This document shows, in pieces, positions 17,357 through 24,827 of a stretch of DNA of 45,799 bases. Positions within the stretch are counted from its first letter, which is position 1, and every line of letters begins with the position of its first letter. The position numbers were made by a program, and so were the translations under genes. The notes beneath the pieces were generated by a model. That model searched no databases. It had not been told where the DNA came from and saw nothing but the letters and a program-made list of their open reading frames with translations. This stretch comes from Anabaena sp. 4-3 (lineage in GTDB: Bacteria; Cyanobacteriota; Cyanobacteriia; Cyanobacteriales; Nostocaceae), in assembly GCF_001597745.1 (NCBI RefSeq), contig NZ_LUHJ01000061.1:1-45799 (forward strand). Reading direction: 5' to 3'.

Positions 17357-19255
17357 ATGAGCGTTATTACAATTCAATGTCGCTTGGTTGCTGAAGAAGA
17401 CACACTTCGCACATTGTGGGAACTGATGGCTGACAAAAATACACCTCTGATCAATGAAATATTGGCACAGGTAGGAAAACATCCAGAATTTGAAACGTGG
17501 CTAGAAAAAGGCAAAATACCTACTGAATTACTCAAAACACTTGTTAACTCCCTTAAAACTCAAGAGCGTTTTGCAAGTCAACCTGGACGGTTTTACACTT
17601 CAGCGATCGCTCTAGTAGATTATGTATATAAATCCTGGTTCGCCTTACAAAAACGAAGAAAGCGGCAAATAGAAGGCAAAGAACGTTGGCTGACAATCCT
17701 CAAAAGTGATCTAGAACTGGAACAAGAAAGCCAGTGTAGCTTAAACATAATTCGTACTAAAGCCACCGAAATTATTACCGAATTTACCCCCCAGTCCGAC
17801 CAGAATAACAGTCAGAAAAAACGCAAAAAAACTACAAAATCTACAAAACCTTCACTTTTTCAAATTCTTTTAAACAATTACGAAGAAACACAAGACATTC
17901 TTACTCGTTGCGCTCTTGCATATCTGCTCAAAAATAACTGTCAAATCAGTGAACGCGACGAAAACCCAGAAGAATTTACTAGAAATAGACGCAAAAAGGA
18001 AATAGAAATTGAGCGATTAAAAGACCAACTTCAAAGTCGCATACCTAAAGGTAGAGATTTAACAGGGGAAGAGTGGTTAAAAACTTTAGAAGTTGTTAGA
18101 GCTAATGTAACTCAAAATGAAAATGAGGCAAAAGCTTGGCAAGCAGCAATTTTAAGAAAATCTGCTGATGTCCCCTTTCCTGTGGCTTACGAATCTAACG
18201 AAGATATGACATGGCTGCAAAATGATAAAGGTCGTCTCTTTGTTCGGTTCAATGGCTTGGGAAAACTAACCTTTGAGATTTACTGTGATAAGCGTCATTT
18301 GCACTACTTTAAACGCTTCCTAGAAGATCAAGAACTTAAACGTAATAGTAAAAACCAATACTCAAGCAGTTTGTTTACTCTGCGTTCAGGAAGGCTTGCT
18401 TGGTCGCCAGGGGAAGAAAAAGGCGAACCTTGGAAAGTCAATCAACTACATCTTTACTGCACTTTAGATACTCGGATGTGGACTATTGAAGGAACTCAAC
18501 AGGTAGTTGATGAGAAAAGCACAAAAATAACCGAAACTTTAACAAAAGCGAAACAGAAAGATGACCTCAATGATAAACAGCAAGCTTTTGTCACTCGTCA
18601 GCAATCCACGCTAAATAGGATTAATAACCTTTTCCCTCGTCCCAGCAAGTCTAGGTATCAAGGTCAACCCTCAATCCTAGTTGGTGTTAGTTTTGGTCTA
18701 GAAAATCCAGTAACACTAGCTGTAGTGGATGTTGTTAAAAATGAAGTTCTAGCTTATCGCAGTGTCAAACAACTACTAGGCAAAAACTACAACCTTCTCA
18801 ATCGCCAGCGACAACAACAGCAACGCCTATCTCACAAACGCCACAAAGCTCAGAAACGAAATGCGCCAAATTCCTTTGGTGAATCAGAGTTAGGACAATA
18901 TGTGGATAGATTATTGGCTGATGCAATTATCGCGATCGCCAAAACCTATCAAGCAGGCAGCATAGTTATCCCAAAACTCCGCGATATGCGTGAGCAAATC
19001 AGTAGTGAAATTCAATCCAGAGCAGAGAAGAAATTTCCTGGTTACAAGGAGGCTCAACAAAAATACGCCAAAGAGTACCGCATGAGCGTTCATCGCTGGA
19101 GTTATGGCCGATTAATTGAGAGTATTAAATCCCAAGCAGCAAAAGCCGGAATTTCTACTGAAATTGGTACACAGCCAATCAGAGGTAGTCCACAAGAAAA
19201 AGCGCGAGATTTAGCCGTCTTTGCTTACCAAGAACGTCAAGCCGCTTTAATTTAA
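17357..19255 (+). CDS. cas12k: Type V-K effector Cas12k (nuclease-dead)
   Basis: RNA-guided target-binding protein of the CAST, 632 aa, the usual Cas12k size. It begins MSVITIQCRLVAEEDTL and closely resembles the Anabaena cylindrica CAST protein as I remember it. The RuvC-like region includes ILVGVSFGLENPVTLAVVD and HRWSYGRLIESIK. Cas12k proteins lack a working RuvC site, and the usual first catalytic Asp is not present here (GVSFGLE). The Shine-Dalgarno GAGGA at 17348-17352 supports the ATG. It is divergent from the Arc-type regulator; tracrRNA starts about 35 bp after the stop. It would bind the PAM and protospacer, and recruit TniQ, TnsC and TnsB. Confidence 0.97.
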   Translation: MSVITIQCRLVAEEDTLRTLWELMADKNTPLINEILAQVGKHPEFETWLEKGKIPTELLKTLVNSLKTQERFASQPGRFYTSAIALVDYVYKSWFALQKRRKRQIEGKERWLTILKSDLELEQESQCSLNIIRTKATEIITEFTPQSDQNNSQKKRKKTTKSTKPSLFQILLNNYEETQDILTRCALAYLLKNNCQISERDENPEEFTRNRRKKEIEIERLKDQLQSRIPKGRDLTGEEWLKTLEVVRANVTQNENEAKAWQAAILRKSADVPFPVAYESNEDMTWLQNDKGRLFVRFNGLGKLTFEIYCDKRHLHYFKRFLEDQELKRNSKNQYSSSLFTLRSGRLAWSPGEEKGEPWKVNQLHLYCTLDTRMWTIEGTQQVVDEKSTKITETLTKAKQKDDLNDKQQAFVTRQQSTLNRINNLFPRPSKSRYQGQPSILVGVSFGLENPVTLAVVDVVKNEVLAYRSVKQLLGKNYNLLNRQRQQQQRLSHKRHKAQKRNAPNSFGESELGQYVDRLLADAIIAIAKTYQAGSIVIPKLRDMREQISSEIQSRAEKKFPGYKEAQQKYAKEYRMSVHRWSYGRLIESIKSQAAKAGISTEIGTQPIRGSPQEKARDLAVFAYQERQAALI

Positions 19256-19284
19256 TTCACTAATCCGAACCTTGAAAATATAAT
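19256..19284 (+). promoter_or_regulatory. tracrRNA promoter
   Basis: TTCACT (19256-19261), 17 bp, TATAAT (19279-19284), starting right at the cas12k stop codon. It places transcription start near 19290, where sequence conserved in V-K tracrRNAs begins. Confidence 0.7.
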
Positions 19285-19289
19285 ATTGT

Positions 19290-19553
19290 TATGATCGCGC
19301 CGCAGTTCATGCTCTTTTGAGCCAATGTACTGTGAAAAATCTGGGTTAGTTTGGCGGTTGGAAGACCGTCATGCTTTCTGACCCTGGTAGCTGCCCGCTT
19401 CTGATGCTGCCGTCTGTAGAATTCTATAGATGGGATAGGTGCGCTCCCAGCAATAAGGAGTAAGGCTTTTAGCTGTAGCCGTTATTCATAACGGTGTGGA
19501 TTACCACAGTGGTGGCTACTGAATCACCCCCTTCGTCGGGGGAATCCTCCCAA
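19290..19553 (+). ncRNA. CAST tracrRNA
   Basis: It contains blocks I recognise from V-K tracrRNAs: CGCCGCAGTTCATGCTC near 19300, GCTTTCTGACCCTGGTAGCTG near 19372, ATAGGTGCGCTCCCAGCAAT near 19437, and GGTGGCTACTGAATCACCCC near 19510. The anti-repeat AATCCTCCC (19543-19551) pairs with GGGTGGGTT of the CRISPR repeat, with one mismatch and one G-U pair. The 3' end is uncertain; a hairpin with arms TTGGCAA (19562-19568) and TTGCCAA (19598-19604) follows and may be part of the RNA or its terminator. Confidence 0.88.
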
Positions 19554-19750
19554 ATATTTTTTTGGCAAATCGAAGCGGGGTCAAAAACCCTGGGGACTTG
19601 CCAAACTCTGAAAACCCTTGTCCTGTATTGAATCAAGAAATTAGTGCGTCAATTGATTTACTTTTTTCATTGTCGGCAGAAGCAGCTTTTTAACAGACTT
19701 GTCAAATAGACATCTGAAAAGCTTATATAACAAGGGTCTAGGCGGGAACA

Positions 19751-20221
19751 GTTTCAACGACCATCCCGGCTAGGGGTGGGTTGAAAGTTAAATCAGCTAT
19801 ATTCATGTTTTCTCCTGTGTAGTTTCAACGACCATCCCGGCTAGGGGTGGGTTGAAAGGCTCGAACTAACTCGGATTTGAAAGTTTCTACATCAGGTTTC
19901 AACGACCATCCCGGCTAGGGGTGGGTTGAAAGAACGGCTGAGGATAGACTGTGGAAAATGGCTGAGTTTCAACGACCATCCCGGCTAGGGGTGGGTTGAA
20001 AGGGGAATGTTGAATATGAATCCAAAATCTGCCCTAGGTTTCAACGACCATCCCGGCTAGGGGTGGGTTGAAAGGGACGATTGATCCAAGACATTTTTTG
20101 TGAGTCAACGTTTCAACGACCATCCCGGCTAGGGGTGGGTTGAAAGGTAGTTTGGAGTGCATTTTCTGTAATTCACGCTTGGAAGTTTCAACGACCATCC
20201 CGGCTAGGGGTGGGTTGAAAG
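19751..20221 (+). CRISPR. CRISPR array, 7 identical 37-bp repeats, 6 spacers
   Basis: Repeats begin GTTTCAACGACCATCCCGGC and end GGGTGGGTTGAAAG. They lie at 19751-19787, 19822-19858, 19896-19932, 19966-20002, 20038-20074, 20110-20146 and 20185-20221, with no variation seen. The six spacers are 33-38 bp (34, 37, 33, 35, 35, 38). The repeat is nearly the same as those of known V-K CASTs. No cas1 or cas2 is in the element, so new spacers would have to come from adaptation proteins elsewhere. Confidence 0.97.
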
Positions 20222-20249
20222 ACTTAGATAATCAATCCTAGAAAAAACG

Positions 20250-20279
20250 CTCTTAGTTTATCCGTCTTTGCGCTACAAA
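20250..20279 (+). promoter_or_regulatory. Candidate promoter/operator of the homing crRNA
   Basis: It holds CTCTTAGTTT (20250-20259) and TTGCGCTACAA (20268-20278). Both words also occur around the cas12k promoter and leader (17320-17329 and 17280-17290), but in the opposite order. TACAAA at 20274-20279 could act as -10, with a weak -35 (TTAGTT, 20253-20258). The interval sits between the last repeat and the truncated repeat. Confidence 0.5.
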
Positions 20280-20293
20280 AATCTTGTCAAATG

Positions 20294-20325
20294 GGGTAGG
20301 GTTGAAAGGTGCATCCGACTTGTAA
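20294..20325 (+). ncRNA. Delocalised homing crRNA (truncated repeat and 17-nt tRNA-matching guide)
   Basis: GGGTAGGGTTGAAAG (20294-20308) is a truncated, diverged copy of the repeat 3' end. The guide GTGCATCCGACTTGTAA (20309-20325) follows directly and is identical to bases 21-37 of the tRNA-Thr gene at 20622-20693. Identity ends after 17 nt. Short-spacer, atypical-repeat homing crRNAs that target tRNA genes are known in V-K CASTs. In the truncated repeat, an A replaces the base that mismatches the tracrRNA anti-repeat in array repeats, so pairing strength is largely kept. Confidence 0.9.
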
Positions 20326-20492
20326 GCGTATTAAACCTTAAAAACATAAAACAAAAAATTAAAACTTATTTAATTCTGATTTTTTATATGTAAGAATTAG
20401 GTTCTGCACAACCATCAATTCACTTGTTGAAGTAATATTATTGTGTTAACACTTGCTTGTAAGCAACACTGTAACAATCTAGAAGGAAAAAA

Positions 20493-20613
20493 CGACATTA
20501 ATGTGCGAAAACCTAGCATAACTAAATTGATTATAAAAAATAGCCGAAGCGACATCAATTTGAGAAAACCGACACTAAATTGCGAAAAGCGACATTTAAT
20601 TTGCGAATGTACA
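20493..20613. promoter_or_regulatory. Transposon end, CRISPR side, with TnsB-type repeats
   Basis: Four repeats inverted relative to the other end: 20493-20507 (CGACATTAATGTGCG), 20550-20564 (CGACATCAATTTGAG), 20570-20584 (CGACACTAAATTGCG) and 20590-20605 (CGACATTTAATTTGCG), then ATGTACA to 20613. The last three are spaced 20 bp apart, a denser arrangement than at the tnsB-side end, so the two ends are asymmetric. Confidence 0.85.
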
Positions 20614-20623
20614 GATTGAAAAG
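20614..20623 (+). repeat. Right copy of 10-bp flanking direct repeat
   Basis: GATTGAAAAG, identical to 1466-1475. Its last two bases are the discriminator and final acceptor-stem base of tRNA-Thr, so this copy is probably the original and the other copy is the duplicate. Confidence 0.8.
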
Positions 20624-20693
20624 CCAGCAGTCGGATTTGAACCGACGACCTTCCGATTACAAGTCGGATGCACTACCACTGTGCTATGCTGGC
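20622..20693 (-). tRNA. trnT-UGU: tRNA-Thr(UGU), the homing target
   Basis: 72 bases without encoded CCA. The acceptor stem is GCCAGCA paired with TGCTGGC. The anticodon stem TCCGA/TCGGA encloses the loop CTTGTAA with anticodon TGT, and the T arm contains GGTTCGAATCC. It reads codon ACA. The homing protospacer is 20657-20673 and its PAM is GTA (20674-20676 on the plus strand reads TAC). The transposon lies beyond the 3' end, so the tRNA is left intact. Confidence 0.96.
20657..20676 (-). other. Homing protospacer with GTA PAM inside tRNA-Thr
   Basis: The minus strand reads GTA (PAM) then GTGCATCCGACTTGTAA, identical to the guide at 20309-20325. V-K CASTs use GTN PAMs. Between the PAM and the transposon end are 60 bp (20614-20673), matching the 60-66 bp known for V-K insertion. 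Confidence 0.9.
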
Positions 20694-21024
20694 AAATTAG
20701 GTGATGCGTTTGAATCATTCACCGATTTCTAATTATAGCACAACAAAATTATTTGTCTAGTCCTGATTTGATTTTTCTCTAGGGTTGATGGTTGACTGGA
20801 GTTTCTTCTCCCTCCACTTCCCCCACTTCCCCCACTCCCCAGCGTTGCCAAGATGTAGAAATTCTCAAAAATCAGTGATGGCAAAACCTCACAAACTTGA
20901 TAAATTAATAGGCATAGCAAAATCAGCTAGAGCCTAGACTTGAAGAAAAAACATTGAGTACAGTTGCCAAACTGTATTTTTTTTTGACTAGCAGTATAGA
21001 ATTGTTCTTTACAGATTCAAAAGC
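20694..21024. other. Intergenic region upstream of argF with short tandem repeat
   Basis: 331 bp. At 20811-20840 there is a pyrimidine-rich tandem repeat of about 9 bp (CCACTTCCC three times, the last imperfect), of the type common between Nostoc genes. The argF promoter is presumably in 20940-21020, but no strong -35/-10 pair is clear. Confidence 0.45.
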
Positions 21025-21945
21025 ATGGCAACATTGTTTGGACGCGATTTGTTAAGTCTGGCGGACTTGAATCCTACAGAACTTCAAGAACTCCTACAAT
21101 TAGCGACTCAATTGAAATCACAACAGTTGCAGTTACGGTGTAATAAGGTACTGGGTTTATTGTTTTCTAAAGCCTCGACTCGGACAAGAGTTAGTTTTAC
21201 TGTGGCGATGTATCAACTGGGTGGACAAGTCATTGATCTTAACCCTAATGTGACACAGGTGAGTCGGGGTGAACCAGTACAGGATACAGCACGAGTTTTA
21301 GATCGTTATTTAGATATTCTGGCCATTCGCACTTTTGCACAACAGGAGTTGGAAACTTTTGCAGATTATGCCAAGATTCCTGTGATTAATGCGCTGACAG
21401 ATTTAGAGCATCCCTGTCAGATATTAGCCGATTTGTTGACTGTACAGGAATGTTTCGGCACAATTTCGGGGCTGACTTTGACTTACGTTGGCGATGGTAA
21501 TAATGTTGCTAATTCTTTAATGTTAGGTTGTGCTTTGGCAGGGATGAATGTGAGAATTGCCACTCCTAAAGGATATGAGCCAAATGCCAATATTGTAGAA
21601 CAAGCACGGGCGATCGCATCTGACAAAACGGAAGTTTTACTAACTCATGATGCAGAATTAGCCGCTAAAGGTGCATCTGTACTATACACCGATGTCTGGG
21701 CAAGTATGGGACAAGAAGCGGAAGCAGACGATCGCACTCCGATTTTTCAACCTTATCAAATTTCTCAACAGTTGCTCAGTCTTGCTGCTGATGATGCCAT
21801 TGTTTTACATTGTTTACCTGCCCATCGTGGTGAAGAAATTACCGAAGAAGTTATCGAAGGTTCTCAATCACGAGTTTGGGATCAGGCAGAAAATCGATTA
21901 CACGCTCAAAAAGCTTTGCTAGCTAGTATTTTAGGCGCAGAGTAA
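21025..21945 (+). CDS. argF: Ornithine carbamoyltransferase
   Basis: Condenses ornithine and carbamoyl phosphate to citrulline in arginine synthesis (cytoplasm). The 306-aa length is standard. The carbamoyl-phosphate loop STRTR is at 51-55, HPCQ at 129-132, and the ornithine-side HCLPAHRGEEI near 260-270. All are intact. It is a single gene here; lexA follows 145 bp later on the same strand. It is an ordinary chromosomal gene marking the right flank of the transposon. Confidence 0.96.
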   Translation: MATLFGRDLLSLADLNPTELQELLQLATQLKSQQLQLRCNKVLGLLFSKASTRTRVSFTVAMYQLGGQVIDLNPNVTQVSRGEPVQDTARVLDRYLDILAIRTFAQQELETFADYAKIPVINALTDLEHPCQILADLLTVQECFGTISGLTLTYVGDGNNVANSLMLGCALAGMNVRIATPKGYEPNANIVEQARAIASDKTEVLLTHDAELAAKGASVLYTDVWASMGQEAEADDRTPIFQPYQISQQLLSLAADDAIVLHCLPAHRGEEITEEVIEGSQSRVWDQAENRLHAQKALLASILGAE

Positions 21946-22090
21946 TCAATCAATGGTCATAAAAATCAAGGCAAAAGAAAGATAAGTTCTGTTTCTTTTG
22001 CCTTTGATTTTTTGATTATTATCTTGTTATTCTCAAGTTTTTATAGTACCAATGTTCTAGGGACATTTATATTTACTTCCCTTTGATTTT

Positions 22091-22696
22091 ATGGAAAGGC
22101 TAACACAAGCGCAACAAGAACTTTATGAATGGCTGGTAGAATATATCCGCATTAACCAGCATTCTCCTTCAATTCGGCAAATGATGCAAGCGATGAATTT
22201 AAAATCGCCGGCACCAATTCAAAGTCGTTTGGAACATTTACGCACCAAAGGCTATATTGAATGGACGGAAGGCAAGGCGCGAACTATTCGGATTCTGCAC
22301 CCGATGAAGCAAGGTGTGCCAGTTTTGGGTACAATCGCGGCTGGTGGTTTAATCGAACCATTTACCGATGCTATAGACCATATCGACTTTAATAATTTTG
22401 ATTTACCTGCCAAAACCTATGCGTTGCGGGTAACAGGCGACAGCATGATTGAAGATTTAATTAGTGACGGTGATTTGGTGTTTCTGCGTCCAGTTCCCGA
22501 ACCTGATAATTTAAAAAATGGCACCATTGTCGCGGCGAGAGTTGACGGCTACGGTACTACTTTAAAACGTTTTTATCGCAGTGGCGATCGCGTCACCCTC
22601 AAACCCGCCAACCCCAAATACAACCCCATCGAAGTGTCTGCCATGCAGGTAGAAGTACAAGGTTCACTCGTAGGCGTTTGGCGTGGTTATGTGTAA
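22091..22696 (+). CDS. lexA: LexA-type repressor
   Basis: 201 aa with an N-terminal winged helix (IRINQHSPSIRQMMQAMNL) and a C-terminal S24 peptidase domain. The self-cleavage bond is A84-G85 (TIAAGG). The catalytic pair is S118 (GDSM) and K159 (TTLKRF). All three are present, so RecA-stimulated cleavage is possible, unlike some cyanobacterial LexA proteins that have lost these residues. In cyanobacteria LexA is also linked to carbon and redox regulation, so its regulon need not be only DNA repair. Confidence 0.95.
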   Translation: MERLTQAQQELYEWLVEYIRINQHSPSIRQMMQAMNLKSPAPIQSRLEHLRTKGYIEWTEGKARTIRILHPMKQGVPVLGTIAAGGLIEPFTDAIDHIDFNNFDLPAKTYALRVTGDSMIEDLISDGDLVFLRPVPEPDNLKNGTIVAARVDGYGTTLKRFYRSGDRVTLKPANPKYNPIEVSAMQVEVQGSLVGVWRGYV

Positions 22697-22698
22697 AT

Positions 22699-22848
22699 AG
22701 GGACTGGGGGCTGGAAGGGACTGGGGACTGGAAGGTAGACAAGGTAGACAAGGGAGAATATTTCCCAGTGCATCGATGCCCCATACCCCATCCCCATTCC
22801 CCAGTATTTCTTTCATTTTGAATTTTGAATTTTGAATTTTGAATTGCT
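22699..22848. repeat. Short tandem repeats between lexA and the helicase gene
   Basis: GGGACTGG-type words at 22700-22740 and AAGGTAGAC twice around 22733-22752 are followed by about four copies of TTTTGAAT at 22815-22845. These are the short tandemly repeated sequences typical of heterocystous cyanobacteria; no function is implied. Confidence 0.6.
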
Positions 22849-24327
22849 ATGTACCTGAAGCTAAAACCAGTGCAGCCAGTTTCCTCTTTCCGATTAAAGT
22901 TACCTGTTGTCGGAGAGAGTAAGGGTAGTTATCACACTCAGCCCCTACCAGGATGCCCTAGAATGCCAGCATCTCTGCAATTACGCCCCTATCAGCAACA
23001 AGCCGTGACTAACTGGTTTGCTAATAACGGCAGAGGTACCCTGAAAATGGCGACTGGTAGCGGTAAAACTATCACTGCACTGGCTATAGCTTGTGAACTC
23101 TACCAACAAATTAACTTACAAGTTTTGTTGGTAGTGTGTCCCTATCGTCATCTTGTCACCCAATGGGCGCGAGAATGTGAAAAGTTTAATTTACAACCAA
23201 TTTTAGCTTTTGAAACTGTCCGCAATTGGCAAAGTCAACTGTCTACACAACTTTACAATCTGCGTTCTGGTTCTCAAAGTTTTGTCACAGTTATCACTAC
23301 TAATTCTACCTTAATTGGGGAGGGGTTGCAATCACAAATCAAGTATTTTCCGGCTAAAACTTTAATTATTGGGGATGAAGCTCATAATTTAGGTGCGCCT
23401 AAGCTAGAGGAAAGTTTACCTCGCAGTGTGGGGTTGAGACTGGCTTTATCTGCCACACCCGAAAGATATTTTGATGATTTAGGAACACAATCTTTATTTG
23501 ATTATTTTGGCCCGGTTTTACAACCAGAATTTACTTTACAGGATGCGATCGCTCAAAATGCTCTGGTGCATTATTTGTATTATCCTATACTTGTGGATTT
23601 GACGGAAGCGGAAAGTATAGCTTATTTAAAGTTAACTAAAAAAATCGGGCGATCGCTCTTATATCGCGAACGAGAAAACGGCAATTTCTCTAATTTAGAA
23701 GATAACGAAGATTTAAAGCCATTATTAATGCAAAGGGCGCGATTAATTGGCGCAGCAGCTAATAAATTAACAGCTTTGCGTCAATTAATGCAAACTCGTC
23801 GCCATACCACCCATACACTTTTTTATTGTAGTGATGGTTCGCCAGATACAGGACAACGTTCATCTCTCCGTCAACTCAAAGCCGTTGCCAAAATATTAGG
23901 TGTAGAATTAGGGTATAAGGTGAGTACATACACCGCCCACACTCCCTTACAAGAAAGAGAAACCTTACGTCATCAATTTGAAAATGGCGAATTACAGGGT
24001 TTAGTCGCTATTCGTTGTTTAGATGAAGGGGTGGATATTCCCGCAATTCAAACGGCGGTAATTTTGTCAAGTTCTGGAAACCCTCGCCAATTTATTCAGC
24101 GACGCGGCAGAGTTTTGCGTCCTCACCCCAATAAAGACAGGGCGACTATTTTTGATATGATTGTTTTACCACCAGATTTAGACCGGGAAACTCTAGAAGT
24201 AGAACGCAATCTGTTAAGAAAAGAGTTACGTCGGTTTGTCGAATTTGCTGATTTGGCTGATAATGCTGGGGAAGCCCGCATTAAGTTGCTGAATTTGCAA
24301 AAACGCTATGGTTTACTTGACATTTAA
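22849..24327 (+). CDS. Superfamily 2 helicase, likely DNA-phosphorothioation restriction enzyme
   Basis: 492 aa. The N-terminus is poorly conserved (about 1-42; a later ATG at residue 39 is an alternative start). Then follow LQLRPYQQQAV, motif I ATGSGKT at 68-74, DEAH near 177, SATPERY near 200 and the motif VI region QFIQRRGRVLRPH. The MATGSGKTITALA and CPYRHLVTQWARE segments and the overall length resemble the helicase family annotated as 'DNA phosphorothioation system restriction enzyme' (dnd_restrict_1), from memory. A Dnd cluster lies downstream (28.5-38 kb), beyond a histidine kinase gene. If the call is right, it helps restrict DNA that lacks the sulfur mark. A generic XPB-like helicase is the alternative. 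Confidence 0.7.
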   Translation: MYLKLKPVQPVSSFRLKLPVVGESKGSYHTQPLPGCPRMPASLQLRPYQQQAVTNWFANNGRGTLKMATGSGKTITALAIACELYQQINLQVLLVVCPYRHLVTQWARECEKFNLQPILAFETVRNWQSQLSTQLYNLRSGSQSFVTVITTNSTLIGEGLQSQIKYFPAKTLIIGDEAHNLGAPKLEESLPRSVGLRLALSATPERYFDDLGTQSLFDYFGPVLQPEFTLQDAIAQNALVHYLYYPILVDLTEAESIAYLKLTKKIGRSLLYRERENGNFSNLEDNEDLKPLLMQRARLIGAAANKLTALRQLMQTRRHTTHTLFYCSDGSPDTGQRSSLRQLKAVAKILGVELGYKVSTYTAHTPLQERETLRHQFENGELQGLVAIRCLDEGVDIPAIQTAVILSSSGNPRQFIQRRGRVLRPHPNKDRATIFDMIVLPPDLDRETLEVERNLLRKELRRFVEFADLADNAGEARIKLLNLQKRYGLLDI

Positions 24328-24827
24328 TTAGTAGCTGCCATATTTATCAGTTACCAGCGAGTTAATTGTTAGCATAAGAAATATTTGTATAATCGATGTA
24401 GGGCATTTAGTGAGGATTTACGCAAGTGTCACCCTAAATATCTATATGCAGGGTGCGCCAGCCTACATAAATGCTGCAAATAAACTTAGGTTTGACATCT
24501 GACACAGCCTACCAATGTGTCAGTTGCAGAAGTTCTGTTAGTTAAAAACAAGTGAATAATTTAATCAAAAATTCATCTCAGATGGTTGCTTCATGAAGAT
24601 GCTTTAAATTTACATGTAAAAACGTTAGATAAAGTTTAAACAAATTTCATTTGGTTCATACTCAGATAAACTCGCTAAAAGTACATCAACACAAATTTAA
24701 ACAAAAGTTTGATTTAACTAAAAAGCTAAATTTTGCCATCTGGCTGGAGGATTCAAGATTTTTAACTGGGTTTTGTGCTGAACTTTTGAAATCATTTATT
24801 TATTGCTTTAACTGAACAGTTTAACTA
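24328..24827. other. Intergenic region upstream of the hybrid kinase
   Basis: 500 bp, AT-rich towards the kinase. Words like GGGTGCGCCAG and CTGACACAGCCTACC (24451-24515) resemble decayed dispersed repeats. No ORF, RNA gene or clear promoter could be supported. Confidence 0.35.

Larger units (their letters stand above)
1476..20613. mobile_element. Type V-K CRISPR-associated transposon (CAST), complete
   Basis: The element is bounded by inverted ends, TGTACATTCGCAAATT at 1476-1491 and its exact complement ending at 20613. Each end carries further copies of a TnsB-type repeat (consensus GCAAATTAAATGTCG), and a 10-bp direct repeat flanks the whole. Inside are tnsB, tnsC and tniQ near one end; an Arc-type regulator, cas12k, tracrRNA, CRISPR array and homing crRNA near the other; and about 12 kb of cargo between. 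There is no tnsA. Known V-K elements therefore move by a replicative route that can give cointegrates. The CRISPR-side end lies 9 bp (8 bp from the discriminator base) beyond the 3' end of a tRNA-Thr gene. Every core gene is intact, so the element looks recently active. Confidence 0.95.

Noticed and set aside
19859-19895. Spacer 2 shares TCGGATTTGAA with the T-arm of tRNA-Thr
   Set aside because: Only 11 bases in the middle of a 37-base spacer, and the word is common to tRNA T-arms. The match is not PAM-proximal, so it is not a homing guide.
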